A program made the translations under genes and the position numbers. Shown one piece after another: positions 25,031 to 35,699 of a DNA stretch of 64,000 nt. This DNA comes from Tetragonia tetragonoides (Eukaryota; Streptophyta; Magnoliopsida; Caryophyllales; Aizoaceae): positions 6,765,501 through 6,829,500 of the forward strand of contig CM076151.1 of assembly GCA_038025085.1 (NCBI GenBank), read 5' to 3'. The notes under the pieces are model-generated. The model made no database searches and had not been told where the DNA came from. It saw only the letters and a list, made by a program, of their open reading frames with translations. The stretch's first letter is position 1, and every line of letters starts with the position of its first letter.

Positions 25031-26379
25031 CTAAACAAAATACAAAGGAAGTTAATAGCTCTCAGGTAAGTCATTTTGTATTCAAAAAAAACTTACATGT
25101 AACACTGTTGAGAAGAAAAGGCGATTTGGCTTTGAGACGCCACGCTTTTTGTTTTTGAAGTTCAACCTTAAAGACCATATATCAATTAATTCGTAGTGGA
25201 TGTCCGATCCAAAATTGAAAATGCTGAAGCATTCTTTTGAGATCCACCATTCTCGGTATTGAAACAAAAACTCGCTGAAAAAACAAAAATATTTATAAAC
25301 TGTAAGTTTTTTTCTTTTTTTAAAATGAAAATAAGTTTTGACAACCACTTACTCCTTTGTGTGGTTCTTATCATCGTCACAGAACACAAACTCCATTAAG
25401 AGTTTATCATTCGCAGTGACATTTTCCAAACTCTTGCCTTGATTGCTTGTCCAAAAAGGAGAACGCAGAACCAAGGGAAGGTTCTTTGGAATTCTCTTTG
25501 GCCGCGCATTAATTTTCACTTCATCTTGGCTCTCCTCATCAGAATACTCGTTGTCATCTTCCTTTGTACTGCAATCACCTTGTGTCTGCATTGGTGGTGG
25601 AGTGCAAAACTCATCCTTTTGGGAAGGTTCTTGGCTCTCAGGGTCCTCATTGGAATATGTCCTTGAAATTTCAAGGATATGTTCATTAGTTGGGGGTGTG
25701 AGACCAAGGGAGAAGGACGGAATTCCTGTGTCTTTGTCAACTGTTTTTTGAATCTCACTGACAGGTTTCCTTCTTTTGTATGAAAATTTAACTTCAGGTG
25801 TCCTTCTTGTTTCAATACCCTTTCCCTTTTCTGCTTCAGAGATTGTTGTCTTTCTTTGTGATGTTGGTGTTTGAGTATCCTCCCCCCTTTCTTGTGCAGA
25901 GATTTGTGGTTTTTGTGTACTCTTTTTTAGTTTGATGATCATTGATGGTCTTTTCTCTTTTCTCTCACTTTCTGTTTTCTCACTTTCTGTTCTCTCTGAA
26001 CTTGCTGTTTGTGCACTAGTCCTTCCATGTGATGCAGCTTTCTCTGTAGAACCAACAGGATTTGTGTACTCAGATGGTCTTGTTTGCACAGACCTCTGTT
26101 GTTCACCAACGGTATCCTGATGCACTTTGGCAGCACTTACTGAATTGCTACCAGTTGTCTTTAAAGCACATTTGAATCCTGTATCAAATGCCTTATGACA
26201 TTCTGTAACAGCTTCCAACATCACAGGATGATTATAAAAATCATTTCTAGTAAACCAATCATCTGCACCACCGTTTTCAGCGTTGTTTGGTTGTGCTTGA
26301 CTAGAAAAGAACTGTGCAAACCTGTAAGTGCAATATTAATATACAGATTAATTTATAATCAATATTTGCATATACAGAG

Positions 26380-26720
26380 TTCTTAGCAAGTAATTCAAAC
26401 AATTCATATACAGAAAATCAATAGTTCATCCACATAAAACCAATAGTTCATTCACAGAAAACCAATAGTTCATTTACAGAAAATCAACAGTTCATTCACA
26501 GAAAACCAATAGTTCATTTACAGAAAACCAATAGTTCATTTTCACAATAAATGAATAGTTCAAATACAAAAGGACAATAGTTCATATACAGAAAGTCAAT
26601 AGTTCATGGCCAAAAACTCATTGTTCATATACAAAAAAACCAAGAGTTTATTCACAGAAAACTAATAGTTCATTCACAGAAAACTAATAGTTCATTCACA
26701 GAAAACTAATAGTTCATAAG
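26380..26720. repeat. GTTCAT repeat block 4
   Basis: Intronic array of units such as AATAGTTCATTCACAGAAAA, repeated about a dozen times with small changes. Its orientation is plus, against the host gene. Confidence 0.75.
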
Positions 26721-27219
26721 CATATATCAGTACATTCATCAAACCTCTCAAATGTGTTGTTCAAGCCAGGGATTTGACCAGCACCAATTCCACCCTCTTT
26801 CATTAGTTCTGCTAAATCAGTAACACAACTAGCCATGGTCTTCAGTGTGGAACTGAACCTCTGAGTGTAGCTCTGCAAAATTTTAAGAACATTTTCAATG
26901 AATCTATTATTTATTATATTTTTACCTAAGATAAATCTAACCAATAATCAGCTAGTTCACTCACCTCTTGCGTACTGGCTTTTGCTGTATTTTCTTCTAC
27001 TCTTTTTGGATGATCATTTTCCAATTCAGGCCATGGTGCCACTTTACCTTTCCCAAACCATGAGACAAGCTCCGCATCTATTCTCTTTTTGATTTCTGCT
27101 TTGTTCCAACCACGAATAGCTGGGAATGTTGGCTTAGCTTTGGGATCCGGTAATCCGTACTTCATTCTCTCGAAGTAAAACAACTGTATAAAAGAACAAA
27201 ATTCATTAAACAGTGTTGC

Positions 27220-27850
27220 AATAAATAGTTCATACAGAAAAGCCTGATAATTCATTTACAACAGGCTGATAGTTCATGCACATTGTGCTTATAGTTCATA
27301 AAGAAATTTAAGACCTTGGATAGTCTGTCAATGACAGATGTTCATTGACAACAGCCTATAATTCATTCACATTAGTTGATGTTCATCATGTATATACTAT
27401 ATGTAAATAAAGTTGTAATCAATACTTCACACACAAGAGGCTGATAGTTCATTCCAAATAGGCTAATAGTTCATCCAGATTGTGCTTATAGTTCATCAAG
27501 TTTGTCAAATCACAGATGTTCAGTATGCTAATAGTTCATTCACAGTATACTAATAGTTCATCAAGTTTGTCAATCACAGATGTTCATTCACAGTATGTGC
27601 ATAGTTCATTATAGTTCATTTATATAATATTGGATGTTCATCATAAATAAACTGGATGTTCATCATAAAATAACTGTATGTTCATCATAAATAAACTGGA
27701 TGTTCATAATAATATAACTGTATGTTCATCATAATATAACAGTATGTTCATCATAAATAAACTGGATGTTCATCATAAATAAACTGGATGTTCATCATAA
27801 ACAGTATACTTATAGTTTTATTACATTATGCGCATAGTTCAAAAGAGAAT
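27220..27850. repeat. GTTCAT repeat block 5
   Basis: Intronic array mixing ATAGTTCATTCACAGTAT units with the GTTCATCATAAATAAACTGG unit seen in blocks 1 and 2. It fills the intron between the exons ending at 27871 and starting at 27183. Confidence 0.75.
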
Positions 27851-29039
27851 TTGAAATCTTGGATACTTACAGTGAGAAATACAGTAGATCCCGTGAACCA
27901 CGTTTTTGATACCTTCCAATCAGTTACACCTTTAATCAATGAATTGAAAATGTAGGTGCACCAATCATAGTTCTTGATATCATCAACATCCAGCAGATAG
28001 CAAAATTCTGTATTTGCTAAAACGATTCTTGTGACCATTCATGAGAATATTATCCATGTATACAAGGAAGTATCTCTTGAAATTGACTCCATAGTCCTCC
28101 CTCTCTCTCATCTTTTTTGCTATTTCAGCGACACTTGGTTGAAAGTCCTTAACCTTCCATCTAATTCTCCATTCTCATACCAAATCCAAATAGTCTTGAG
28201 GATCCTTGCCAACTACTCCCTGTCCTTCCAGTACCTCTTTTCCTCCATATGGCAAGTTCAACACCCTCCAAACATCATAAGGTGTTACAGGAAGTTCTTC
28301 TTTGTCCAGTTGTATAGTAATCCTTCCTAATTCAATGTTGTCTACAAGGTACCTTAACAACTTTGGATTAACTTCATTGAAATTCAAATCCAGAATACTA
28401 CCAAAACCTATTTCAGCAACTGCTTGACGTTGTTTATCATTCAGGTTTCTTACAACAGCAAACAAACCAGAAGGAGACATTCTTGTAGGTAGATTTCCAT
28501 CATCTACTGGTCTCCTTTTTGGTTTCTTTTTTATATCTTCTGCATCAACAATCTGGTTCTCTTGTTCTGCAGCTTGCTGCTCCTCATCTTCTCCCTTTGT
28601 TAGTTGATTTTCTTCATTAACAGGCTCCTCCAATTCTGCATTTAATTGCTCTTCTTCTTCTGCAATTGAATCCTTATTTCCTTCTATGACAGGCTCCTCA
28701 TCTTCTGCATCTTGCTCATGTTCTGTTTCTTCTTCTGTATCTTGCTGGTTTTCTGTTTCTTCTTCTGTATTTTGCTGGTCTTCTGTTTCTTCTTTTGCCC
28801 TTTAGATATCCTCTTGTGTTTCTTTTTCTGTTTTCACTAGACTGTCATCAAATGACCCCGCACGCAACCTTTTATGTGATGGTGGGCAATCATCACTATC
28901 ATCATCACTGTCAACAGTTTCAATTAGATTTCTCTTTGCTTTAGTTTTCACTCTTCTACCCCTTTTCTACATTTGCAATAATGTTTCCTAGACATCCTCT
29001 TCTGCTTGTTGCTGAATGTTAACATTCTGAATCATAGAT

Positions 29040-29760
29040 AACAATTTTAAAAAATTAATAATGCAATAGTTCATATTCAGATAAATGAAATAGTTCATCA
29101 AAAGTATACTGGTTGTTCATCACAAAAAAAACTCAGCATATTATAAATACACAACATGTATTTACAAAATTACACTTTGTCATCCATATTCTCATACTGA
29201 AAACAACAGAACACACAGTTCATTACACTTATACTAATTGTTCATCACAACAAAACACAACACTTTCTCATACATATTCTCATACTGAAAACATAACAAC
29301 AGAACACACAGTTCATTATACTTATACCTATTGTTCATCACAACAGAACACATAGTTCATCACACTTATACCAATTGTTCATCACAAAAAAAACTCAGCA
29401 TATTATAAATAAACAACATGTATTTAGACATTGCACTTTGTCATCCATATTCTCATACTGAAAATAACAGAACACACAGTTCATTACACTTATACTAATT
29501 GTTCATCACAATAAAACACAACACTTTCTTATACATATTCTCATACTGAAAACATAACAACAGAACACACAGTTCATTACACTTATACCTATTGTTCATC
29601 ACAACAGAACTCATAGTTCATCACACTTATACCAATTGTTCATCACAAAAAAACTCAAAATATTCTCATCCATATTCTAATAATGAAAACAACAACAGAA
29701 AAAACAGTACATTAGACCTTATACCTATTGTTCATCACGACAAAACATATAGTTCATTAT
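29040..29760. repeat. GTTCAT repeat block 6, with a ~260-bp tandem duplication
   Basis: Units of TTGTTCATCACAACA and CAGTTCATTACACTTATAC alternate with CATATTCTCATACTGAAAAC. A section beginning near 29116 is repeated almost unchanged from about 29378. Apparent reading frames across the block are repeat artefacts. Confidence 0.75.
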
Positions 29761-30324
29761 TTTCATTCAATGAGCATGAGATTAAGATTGCGATCAACAA
29801 ACATATAATCAGAAAAAGAGACATTCAAAGACATAATAACTTACTCAAATTCTTAATAAAATATGCAATCAACAAGATAATCATAAAACTAGTATCTAAT
29901 AAAATCTTCGAAACCCTAAAAATCAAAGAACATGATATTGTGTAACTCTTACCTTAGTTCTCATAATTTTTGATCTTTGAAACTGTTTCTGACTCAGTGA
30001 GTGATAAAATGTCTGGAAAATAAAAAGGAGAGAGAGATTAAGATTCGAATAGCATAAAAACAACAATTGTGTAACTTCAAAATCGAAATAGCAAAAATTA
30101 ATGAAGTTCATACCTGTGAAATTCCAAATTCTGGTACTGCAACAGAAATTGAAGATATTGAATTGATTTTGAGTGTCAGTGACTATTAATTTTGAATTTC
30201 GACACAATTTTTTGTGATTAAAGAATCAAACTAGCATTTAAGCAGTTACGTTAGTGAGAGAAGTGAGAAAGTGAGAAGTTTTTGCAAAAGAAACTCACAC
30301 TGCTTGATCGTTGCCAGCCTTCCA

Positions 30325-30362
30325 GTTTTTGTTTTTGTTTTTGTTTTTGTTTTTTTTTTTTA
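30325..30362. repeat. (TTTTTG)n microsatellite near the right end of the MULE
   Basis: Several GTTTTT units run into a poly-T tract, about 110 bp inside the element's right end. Confidence 0.7.
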
Positions 30363-30471
30363 AATCGCGGTATGGACCGGTCCAACTAGAGGTCGCCTGT
30401 TGGGCTGGGTTGATAATTGGGGCCGGGTTTCTAGACATTTGTACCCAGCTGCAAGTATCTAAAAAATTGCG

Positions 30472-30480
30472 AGGATTTAA
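30472..30480. repeat. Right 9-bp target-site duplication of the MULE
   Basis: Exact copy of the AGGATTTAA found at 17028-17036. It sits directly outside the terminal bases ...AAAAAATTGCG. Confidence 0.85.
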
Positions 30481-30650
30481 GGCCATTTTTTTTTTTTGGG
30501 GGTTTTAGGTAAAATAAAAAAGTTTGAACACTTGAAGACCCTTTTTGTTAATATCTCTTTCCTCTCTATTCTTTCCCATTTCCAAGTGTTCGTGACCCAG
30601 TTGCTTAACCCCTCTCAAAACCCTTTCTTGTTCTTGACCAACAAACGAAA

Positions 30651-31723
30651 ATGGCTGGGCGTTACAGTTCATTGTCAAGGTCATTCATGTCCTCTGTTAG
30701 AGCTTCATCACTCCGCTCACCACAATCTGTTCCTCACCTTCGCCCTCCTCCTACCTCTGCCCCGCGCCTCCCCCGTCGCCGCCCCTCATTTGCTGCTCCT
30801 CTCAGGTTCCCCATTTTCTCTCTCCCCCCCCCCTTTTTTTTTATCTTCATAATTGTGGGTTTCTTTTGTTATTGTGGTTGCCCCTAAAAAATGGGCTCGA
30901 TTTTGTTATTGTCATACTCATTGATCAACTTTCTATTTGATGTTAGTTCTGGGTTTCTTTTGTTATCATGGGTTCTTCCTCAAAATGGGTTCTTCGATGG
31001 GATTTTGTTATTGTCATTGATCAATTATCTTTTTGACTATAATTCTTGGTTTCTTTTGTTATAGTGGGTTGCTGCTCAAAATGGGCCTTTTTGATGGGAT
31101 TTTGTTATATAAGTACATATTATATGCAGCAACTGGACATTATTCGATTGCAGTAGATTATGCTATACGATACATTCTTTGGTCAATGTAGAATTTGTTT
31201 TCTATCAATCTCATGATGAATTATTGTCATGATCAGTTAGCTGTTTGATAATAAATATGGGTTTCTTTCGTAATTTTGGGTTCTTCCTTAAAACGGGTAC
31301 TTTGATGGGAGTAAATTTTCCCTTTTCGAAATTTGTCTTATCCATATCATTAAGTCATTGGTTTTGGTCAACTCTGAATGTGTTTACAATCGATTTTCAT
31401 TTCTAAAAATTGAGGACTTTGGATGGGCAGGCTGTATCAATTCTATATGATATGTTTCTTTAAGGTCCCAGAATGTATGGGAGACTGAAAATATTTTTGT
31501 TTGCAGTTTGATTGTTGAGTATTAGTGCTGCTTGATTTTGTGTTTTTGATTGATTTTTTGACTTTTGATCAATTATAGGAACCTGGGAGAATTGGGATGC
31601 ATAGAGTCATTCCTGCCTTTCAATGCAACTACTCCTCGATTAACATCACACCTCTCCATTCAGGCGCAGGCTTGTTGTGAGCTCTCCCATGGTACCTTCT
31701 GCCGCACTTGTCAGGATCGCTAA
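30651..31723 (+). CDS. NFD6: NUCLEAR FUSION DEFECTIVE 6-like organellar protein
   Basis: Exon 1 is 30651-30805 and exon 2 begins at 31579. Reading on to the TAA at 31721-31723 gives 99 residues. The N-terminus (MAGRYSSLSRSFMSSVRASS, then many R, P and S) looks like a mitochondrial or plastid targeting peptide. The conserved core is RNLGELGCIESFLPFN, then RLTSHLSIQAQACCELSHGT, which I recognise as the NFD6 family signature. Arabidopsis NFD6 is needed for fusion of the polar nuclei in the female gametophyte. Its biochemical role is not known to me. An alternative product splices from 31691 to 37023 and ends in SHGT. Family members often end at ELSxGT, which suggests that the spliced form may be the main one. 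The MULE ends only ~170 bp upstream, so its promoter may be altered. Confidence 0.85.
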
Positions 31724-32712
31724 TAGTCTCTTTGTGAGTCTGTTTCTAGGGCACACTTGGTGATACTTTAATCACTTTTGTGGCTTCTTATTTATTCATG
31801 CTTCTCTCGGTTGGTTAGTCAGAGTAATATAGTATAACAAGAAAGTATTTAATAGATGAATGAATAATCTCTGGTTAAGTTTTTGTGGAATTTTCTCTTT
31901 ACTAATGTTTGCTGGGTATTTTTATTGAAATTGGGATTTATAGGGAAGAATGGAAAAGATGGGTGATGTTGCTTGGGGCTTTTGATGAACAAAAGGACAG
32001 AAGCGCTTCAGAATTGTAGGTTAATATCTTGTCCTTCTGTATTATTCTCTTCTCTTTGTGCAAGTTTCCTTGATTCTTTATGTTGTGATCATTTTGCTGG
32101 ACACTAAATGAAGAGGGACGTTTCAAAATAAGAAAATAGAGAGAAAAAGTTGGCAAGAATTTTCTATGAAGACAACTTGGATAAGCTTTGTGTCATTCAA
32201 TGGAACAAACGTTCCCTTTTTGTTTTTGTTTTCTAGTTCCCTTTTGGTCCCTTTGCTCATCTTCTGCTTCTCCTTCAAATATGAATCTAATCTTTACTTT
32301 TGTTTGCTTCTGTGGTCAATAGTAATTTAACGAATTTCAAGTGATCCGTCTTGGTCCACTGATTCTGCTTTTAGAAAATTTGCGTTAAAATAAGTGGTTT
32401 AGTGGGCGTCTTTATACAAAACAAAAATTCCATAGCTCGTCTCTCCCTGACTTGTCCACCCAAAATGTCATGTTAGAGTGAGGTTAATGTTTGTTGTTCT
32501 GACTTACTTAAATCAGCTGAGTGGCATCCATGGGTAACCATACGAGAACACTGGAAATATGGAGATTCATGAATTTCTGAGAGAATGTTCTATGATTGGA
32601 TGATGAAGAGTTATAGCAAGTTATTAATTGGTTTTCATAGATCAGATGTGTTATGCAGTGATGGTAGACACTTTTCTAACCCCGTAATAGGACATGCTAA
32701 TCTGAATCAGGT

Positions 32713-32800
32713 ACATGTATACGGTAAACCTGCATGTCCATGCATACGGTAACCTGCATGTCCATGCATACGGTAACCGGCATGTCCATGTATACTGACC
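32713..32800. repeat. Minisatellite, 24-bp unit
   Basis: Three to four near-identical units containing GCATACGGTAACC and GCATGTCCA occur in tandem within the putative NFD6 intron. Confidence 0.8.
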
Positions 32801-33139
32801 TGGCACTGACTTGACTTGACTGGGAGTCTGGGACATGGTTGTACTTTCTGGAAATTGAAAGTGTACGTGCAGTGGCAAGGATGCACTACTAGTTGAGGTT
32901 CTTTTCTCATGTGTGTAACTGTTAGGAAAGTACGAAATCCTCATCTTTGCTCTGATATTTTGTGTCCTTCTGTAGGTTCTGCCTTGTTTTATAATAATTT
33001 GATGTTTTGACTTTGTCGTGAAAATTTGGCTTGAGGTTTCTCTTTTTCTGTCTCTGCTATGTAATCTACTATTTGGGTGGACTGTGGAGTCATCTCTTTT
33101 CTGAGACGAGTTAAATTTTTTGAACTTCTTATTCAGACA

Positions 33140-33245
33140 TCATTACTAGTCTCGACTAGTTAGGGGTAAGATTTGTATATTTTCACCTTCCCATACCCTC
33201 CATCACTAGGAAGTTCAGGGATGGTGGGGCTGGTGTTGTTGTTTT
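33140..33245 (+). mobile_element. Isolated RTE-type LINE/SINE 3' end fragment
   Basis: GACTAGTTAGGGGTAAGA matches the 3' region of the LINE at 33838-35150 but lies on the opposite strand. It is followed about 80 bases later by GTTGTTGTTTTT, the usual TTG-type tail of these elements. Confidence 0.45.
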
Positions 33246-33640
33246 TGACTCTACACTAGCATGACCCCGGCCCGATCTTCGGGATGGTCGATTCGGGATT
33301 TTGGTAACCACAACACACCGTGGCGGCCGGAAAGTGGTAAAAGTGGCGGACCCGACTTGCTTGTTCTGGTCATGCTCTATCTGTGGCCTCATCAGTTCCA
33401 CCAAGGCTGGTGGTGGGTTGCTGCGGTGGGCAAAGAGGATGGCGGCTCACCACAGTCCCTAGCGACCTAGCGTCCATGGTGTGTCCTTGTCAACCTGCTG
33501 CCATCCCTGATGGGAGGTCGAATATGGAGCACGACTGGACAAGCAGGCCGAGTCTGCCACTGTCTTTGCCTTCCTGGTCGCCATGGTGTGTCTGTGGTTG
33601 CCTCCTGATCGCACCCCCTAAATTTTTTGATCAGGCCCAC
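33245..33640. mobile_element. Palindromic foldback element, copy A
   Basis: The left part reads CGACTTGCTTGTTCTGGTCA. The right part carries the diverged reverse complement (GAGCACGACTGGACAAGCAG). Flanking GGTGTGTCTGTGGTTG and GGGCAAAGAGGATG are shared with copy B at about 35330-35670. It is G/C-rich compared with its surroundings. Frames on both strands give similar short peptides because of the palindrome, so they are not genes. Confidence 0.55.
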
Positions 33641-33711
33641 GATTTTGGGTGTGTTTTGTTGACCGAAAGTTCCACATTGATTTTGTTTGGCGCAGAGTGG
33701 TAAATTTTAGC

Positions 33712-33835
33712 TTTTTTTTTTGAAAAAAGAGAGTATATATTAAAAGAAATGAATAATACAACATGAGAGAGTAAGGCCCAGTCCTTTGAATCTTTGAAAC
33801 AAAATAGCTCCCAAAGGTCCCTTGCTGCCTTAGAC
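33712..33835 (-). mobile_element. L1-type LINE 3' tail fragment
   Basis: A poly-T run followed by a GTATATATTAAAAGAAATGAA-like segment is the reverse complement of a common plant L1 3' end (poly-A tail on the minus strand). A similar tail ends the RNase H fragment near 58150. It is severely 5'-truncated. Confidence 0.4.
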
Positions 33836-33837
33836 CA

Positions 33838-35150
33838 CAACAACAACAACAACAACAACAACAACCCAGTAAGTATCCTGCCTAGGGCGGGGTCTGGGGA
33901 GGTCCAGATGTACGCAGTCTTACCCCTAACTAGTCGCCTAGAAGAGAGACTGTTTCCGAAAGACCCACAAAAACTTTTTATTATTTTTTTTTAAATACAT
34001 TTGCAAAAAGGATTTTTTTTTTTTTTTTTTTTTTTGGTAATAAAAAAAGCAATAAAGGATGATAAAAGGGCAAGAGAAGTAAAGCAGTAAACATACTAAC
34101 ACAAGATATTACTAAATGAACAACATAAAGTGAAGAAGACACTACAGGCTATAAACAAAATGAATCAACCTCTAGTACTAGCCAATGCAAAAACCATAAT
34201 CTAACGAGGATCCTTACACGAATCCTACTACGCCATAATTTCCTATCTAGGACCAAGTCCTTGGTAAGTTCTAGAAGGGTCAAATCCTGCCTGATTACCT
34301 CTCCCCAAGTCTTCTTCGGGCGTCCTCTTCTTCGTTTACAATCTCTGAGTATAATTCTCTCACACCTTTTCACCGGTGCATCTCGATGTCTCCTCCTCAC
34401 ATGCCCAAGCCACCTAAGCCTTGTTTCTCGCATCTTGTTGTCAATATCGGTCACTCCCACCTTGCCTCTCAACACTTCGTTCCTAATTTTATCTCTTCTT
34501 GTAGAGTTGCACATCCAGCGAAGCATCCTCATCTCGGTCACCCGCATCTTCTGCACATGCACCTACCTCACCGGCCAACACTCCACCCCATATAGCATAG
34601 CTGGCCTGATGGCTGTACAATAGAATTTGCCTTTAAGTTTTAGTGGAATTTTTCTGTCACATAGAACTCCTGTTGCACTCCTCCACTTTAGCCACCCTGT
34701 TCTGATACGATGAGTCACGTCATCATCAATCTCGCCGTTGTCCTGTATGATTGAACCGAGATATTTGAAACAATCCCTCTTCGATACCACTTCAGTACCA
34801 ATCTTAATCTCCATATCCGAGGCAACCCCATCTCTTGTAAATTTGCATTCCAAGTACTCGGTCTTTGTCCGACTTAACTTAAATCCCTTTGACTCTAGTG
34901 TATCCCGCCAAAGTTCTAATTTGGCATTAACACCTTCTCTAGTCTCGTCTATCAAAACAATGTCGTCGGCAAACAACATACACCAAGGCACATCCCCCTG
35001 AATAGTCTTAGTGAGCTCATCCATAACGGTTGCGAATAAAAAGGGACTCAACGATGACCCCTGATGTAACCCAATATATATAGAAAATTGCTCAGTTTCC
35101 CCTCCTGTAGTCCTGACCCTAGTCCTCAAAGAAGCTAAATAGGTAATCCT
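33838..35150 (-). mobile_element. 5'-truncated RTE-type LINE with reverse transcriptase remnant
   Basis: On the minus strand a reverse transcriptase C-terminal half is readable from 35129 to 34149. It has [20 protein letters not shown], the active-site box [34 protein letters not shown], and then RMLRWM, RLRWLGHV and GRPKKTW. One in-frame TAG falls between ECWPVR and HVQKM near 34562, and the N-terminal part including the endonuclease is missing. The 3' region contains the widespread plant RTE tail (GACTAGTTAGGGGTAAGACT on minus) and ends in a TTG repeat, seen as CAA units at 33838-33867. This is a typical dead LINE copy, inserted in the presumed NFD6 intron. Confidence 0.8.
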
Positions 35151-35329
35151 ATCTCAAAGTGGTTATAGGTCTTCCGTTCCTGCTATTTAGCCTCTTTATG
35201 GGCTAAATCCGTGGGGGCCCTGAGGCTTTAATGTTTTGAAGGGGCGTCTATCACCAACATTCACAATCGCTAGGGTGATTTGTAACTACTTCACGAGTCG
35301 CATGAGCAGCATAAACAGCCCTAGTCTGA

Positions 35330-35670
35330 CAATTATCTTTGAGGTGGGTGATCGGGATCCTGGCAACCACAATCCGACCTACTTGTTCCGATCGTGCTTC
35401 AACTACGGCTGCTTGACTCCCGTTTGGTCAGGGGGGATTCCCACCATGGGCCAAGAGGATGTTGGCCCACCACCGTCCTTGGAGACCACAAAGTATCCTC
35501 TTTGCCCATGGAAGAAACCCGCCCCCGACCCTGATGGGGCTCATTCGGCCGCGGTTGGAGCACGACCGCAACAAGCAGAGCGGATCTGACACCGTCCCTG
35601 GCCACCTTGGTGTGTCTGTGGTTGTCGTGATTACAATCGGCCGCCCCGAAGATTATGATGAGGCTAGGGA
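35330..35670. mobile_element. Palindromic foldback element, copy B
   Basis: The left arm has CCATGGGCCAAGAGGAT, and the right arm has ATCCTCTTTGCCCATGG, its near-exact complement. Outside these, CGATCGTGCTTCAAC pairs with GTTGGAGCACGACCG. It shares GGTGTGTCTGTGGTTG and the GCACGAC/CAAGCAG core with copy A. The LINE lies between the two copies. Confidence 0.6.
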
Positions 35671-35699
35671 TCCTTTTGTGCTTGTTTAGTTAACCATGA

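Larger units (their letters stand above)
23602..29964 (-). pseudogene. ULP1-like C48 cysteine protease gene of the MULE, multiply disrupted
   Basis: Exons on the minus strand, by phase and splice sites: 29964-29953 (tentative), 29011-27871, 27183-26965, 26872-26745, 26321-25353, 25274-25097, 24485-24357, 24261-24117, 24033-23836, 23742-23602. The protease core lies in the last exons: His in VCRHGHYFLVYI, Asp in YEIIDNCPPP, and Cys in NKTNCGIYLIRHME, which is the C48 triad order. The N-terminal half has acidic E/Q repeats, then MSPSGLFAVVRNL and VTPYDVWRVLNLPYGG, typical of plant ULP1-like transposon proteins. Lesions: in-frame stops in exon 2 (two TAG codons near 28990 and 28968, a TAA near 28802, a TGA at 28177-28175) and a frameshift near 28000. 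The joint after 24117 is also out of phase. ULP1 enzymes cleave SUMO. Activity of this copy is very unlikely. Confidence 0.82.
17037..30471 (+). mobile_element. Kaonashi-like Mutator element (FAR1-type transposase plus ULP1-like gene)
   Basis: The element is 13,435 bp. Exact 9-bp direct repeats (AGGATTTAA) flank it. The termini are only weakly inverted: left CAGTGGGTGATGTATACTTGC and the right end read inward share C at position 1 and ATACTTGC at positions 14-21. GGGTACAAA follows in both. Degenerate terminal repeats are common in MULEs. Inside are two convergent genes: a transposase of the FAR1/MULE type on + and a ULP1-like cysteine protease gene on -. MULEs carrying ULP1-like genes are known in plants as Kaonashi or KI-MULEs, and the arrangement fits them. 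Both genes have nonsense codons, so the copy is probably non-autonomous now. Non-coding parts are filled with GTTCAT repeats. It lies just upstream of an NFD6-like gene. Confidence 0.88.

Noticed and set aside
17630..29760. Regular repeats suggesting a CRISPR-like array
   Set aside because: Units vary in length and sequence, spacers are themselves repetitive, and the context is a eukaryotic transposon.
29113..29945. Plus-strand frames rich in H, T, S and Y
   Set aside because: Translation of the GTTCAT repeat block. No start context, no domain, and no splice structure.
17037..30471. LTR retrotransposon interpretation
   Set aside because: No long terminal repeats, no gag/pol, and the duplication is 9 bp rather than 4-6 bp. 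The encoded enzyme is a FAR1/MULE transposase.
33183..33703. Open frames on both strands with similar peptides (EHDQNKQ-like)
   Set aside because: The similarity between strands comes from the palindromic element, and the same words recur at 35.4-35.6 kb.
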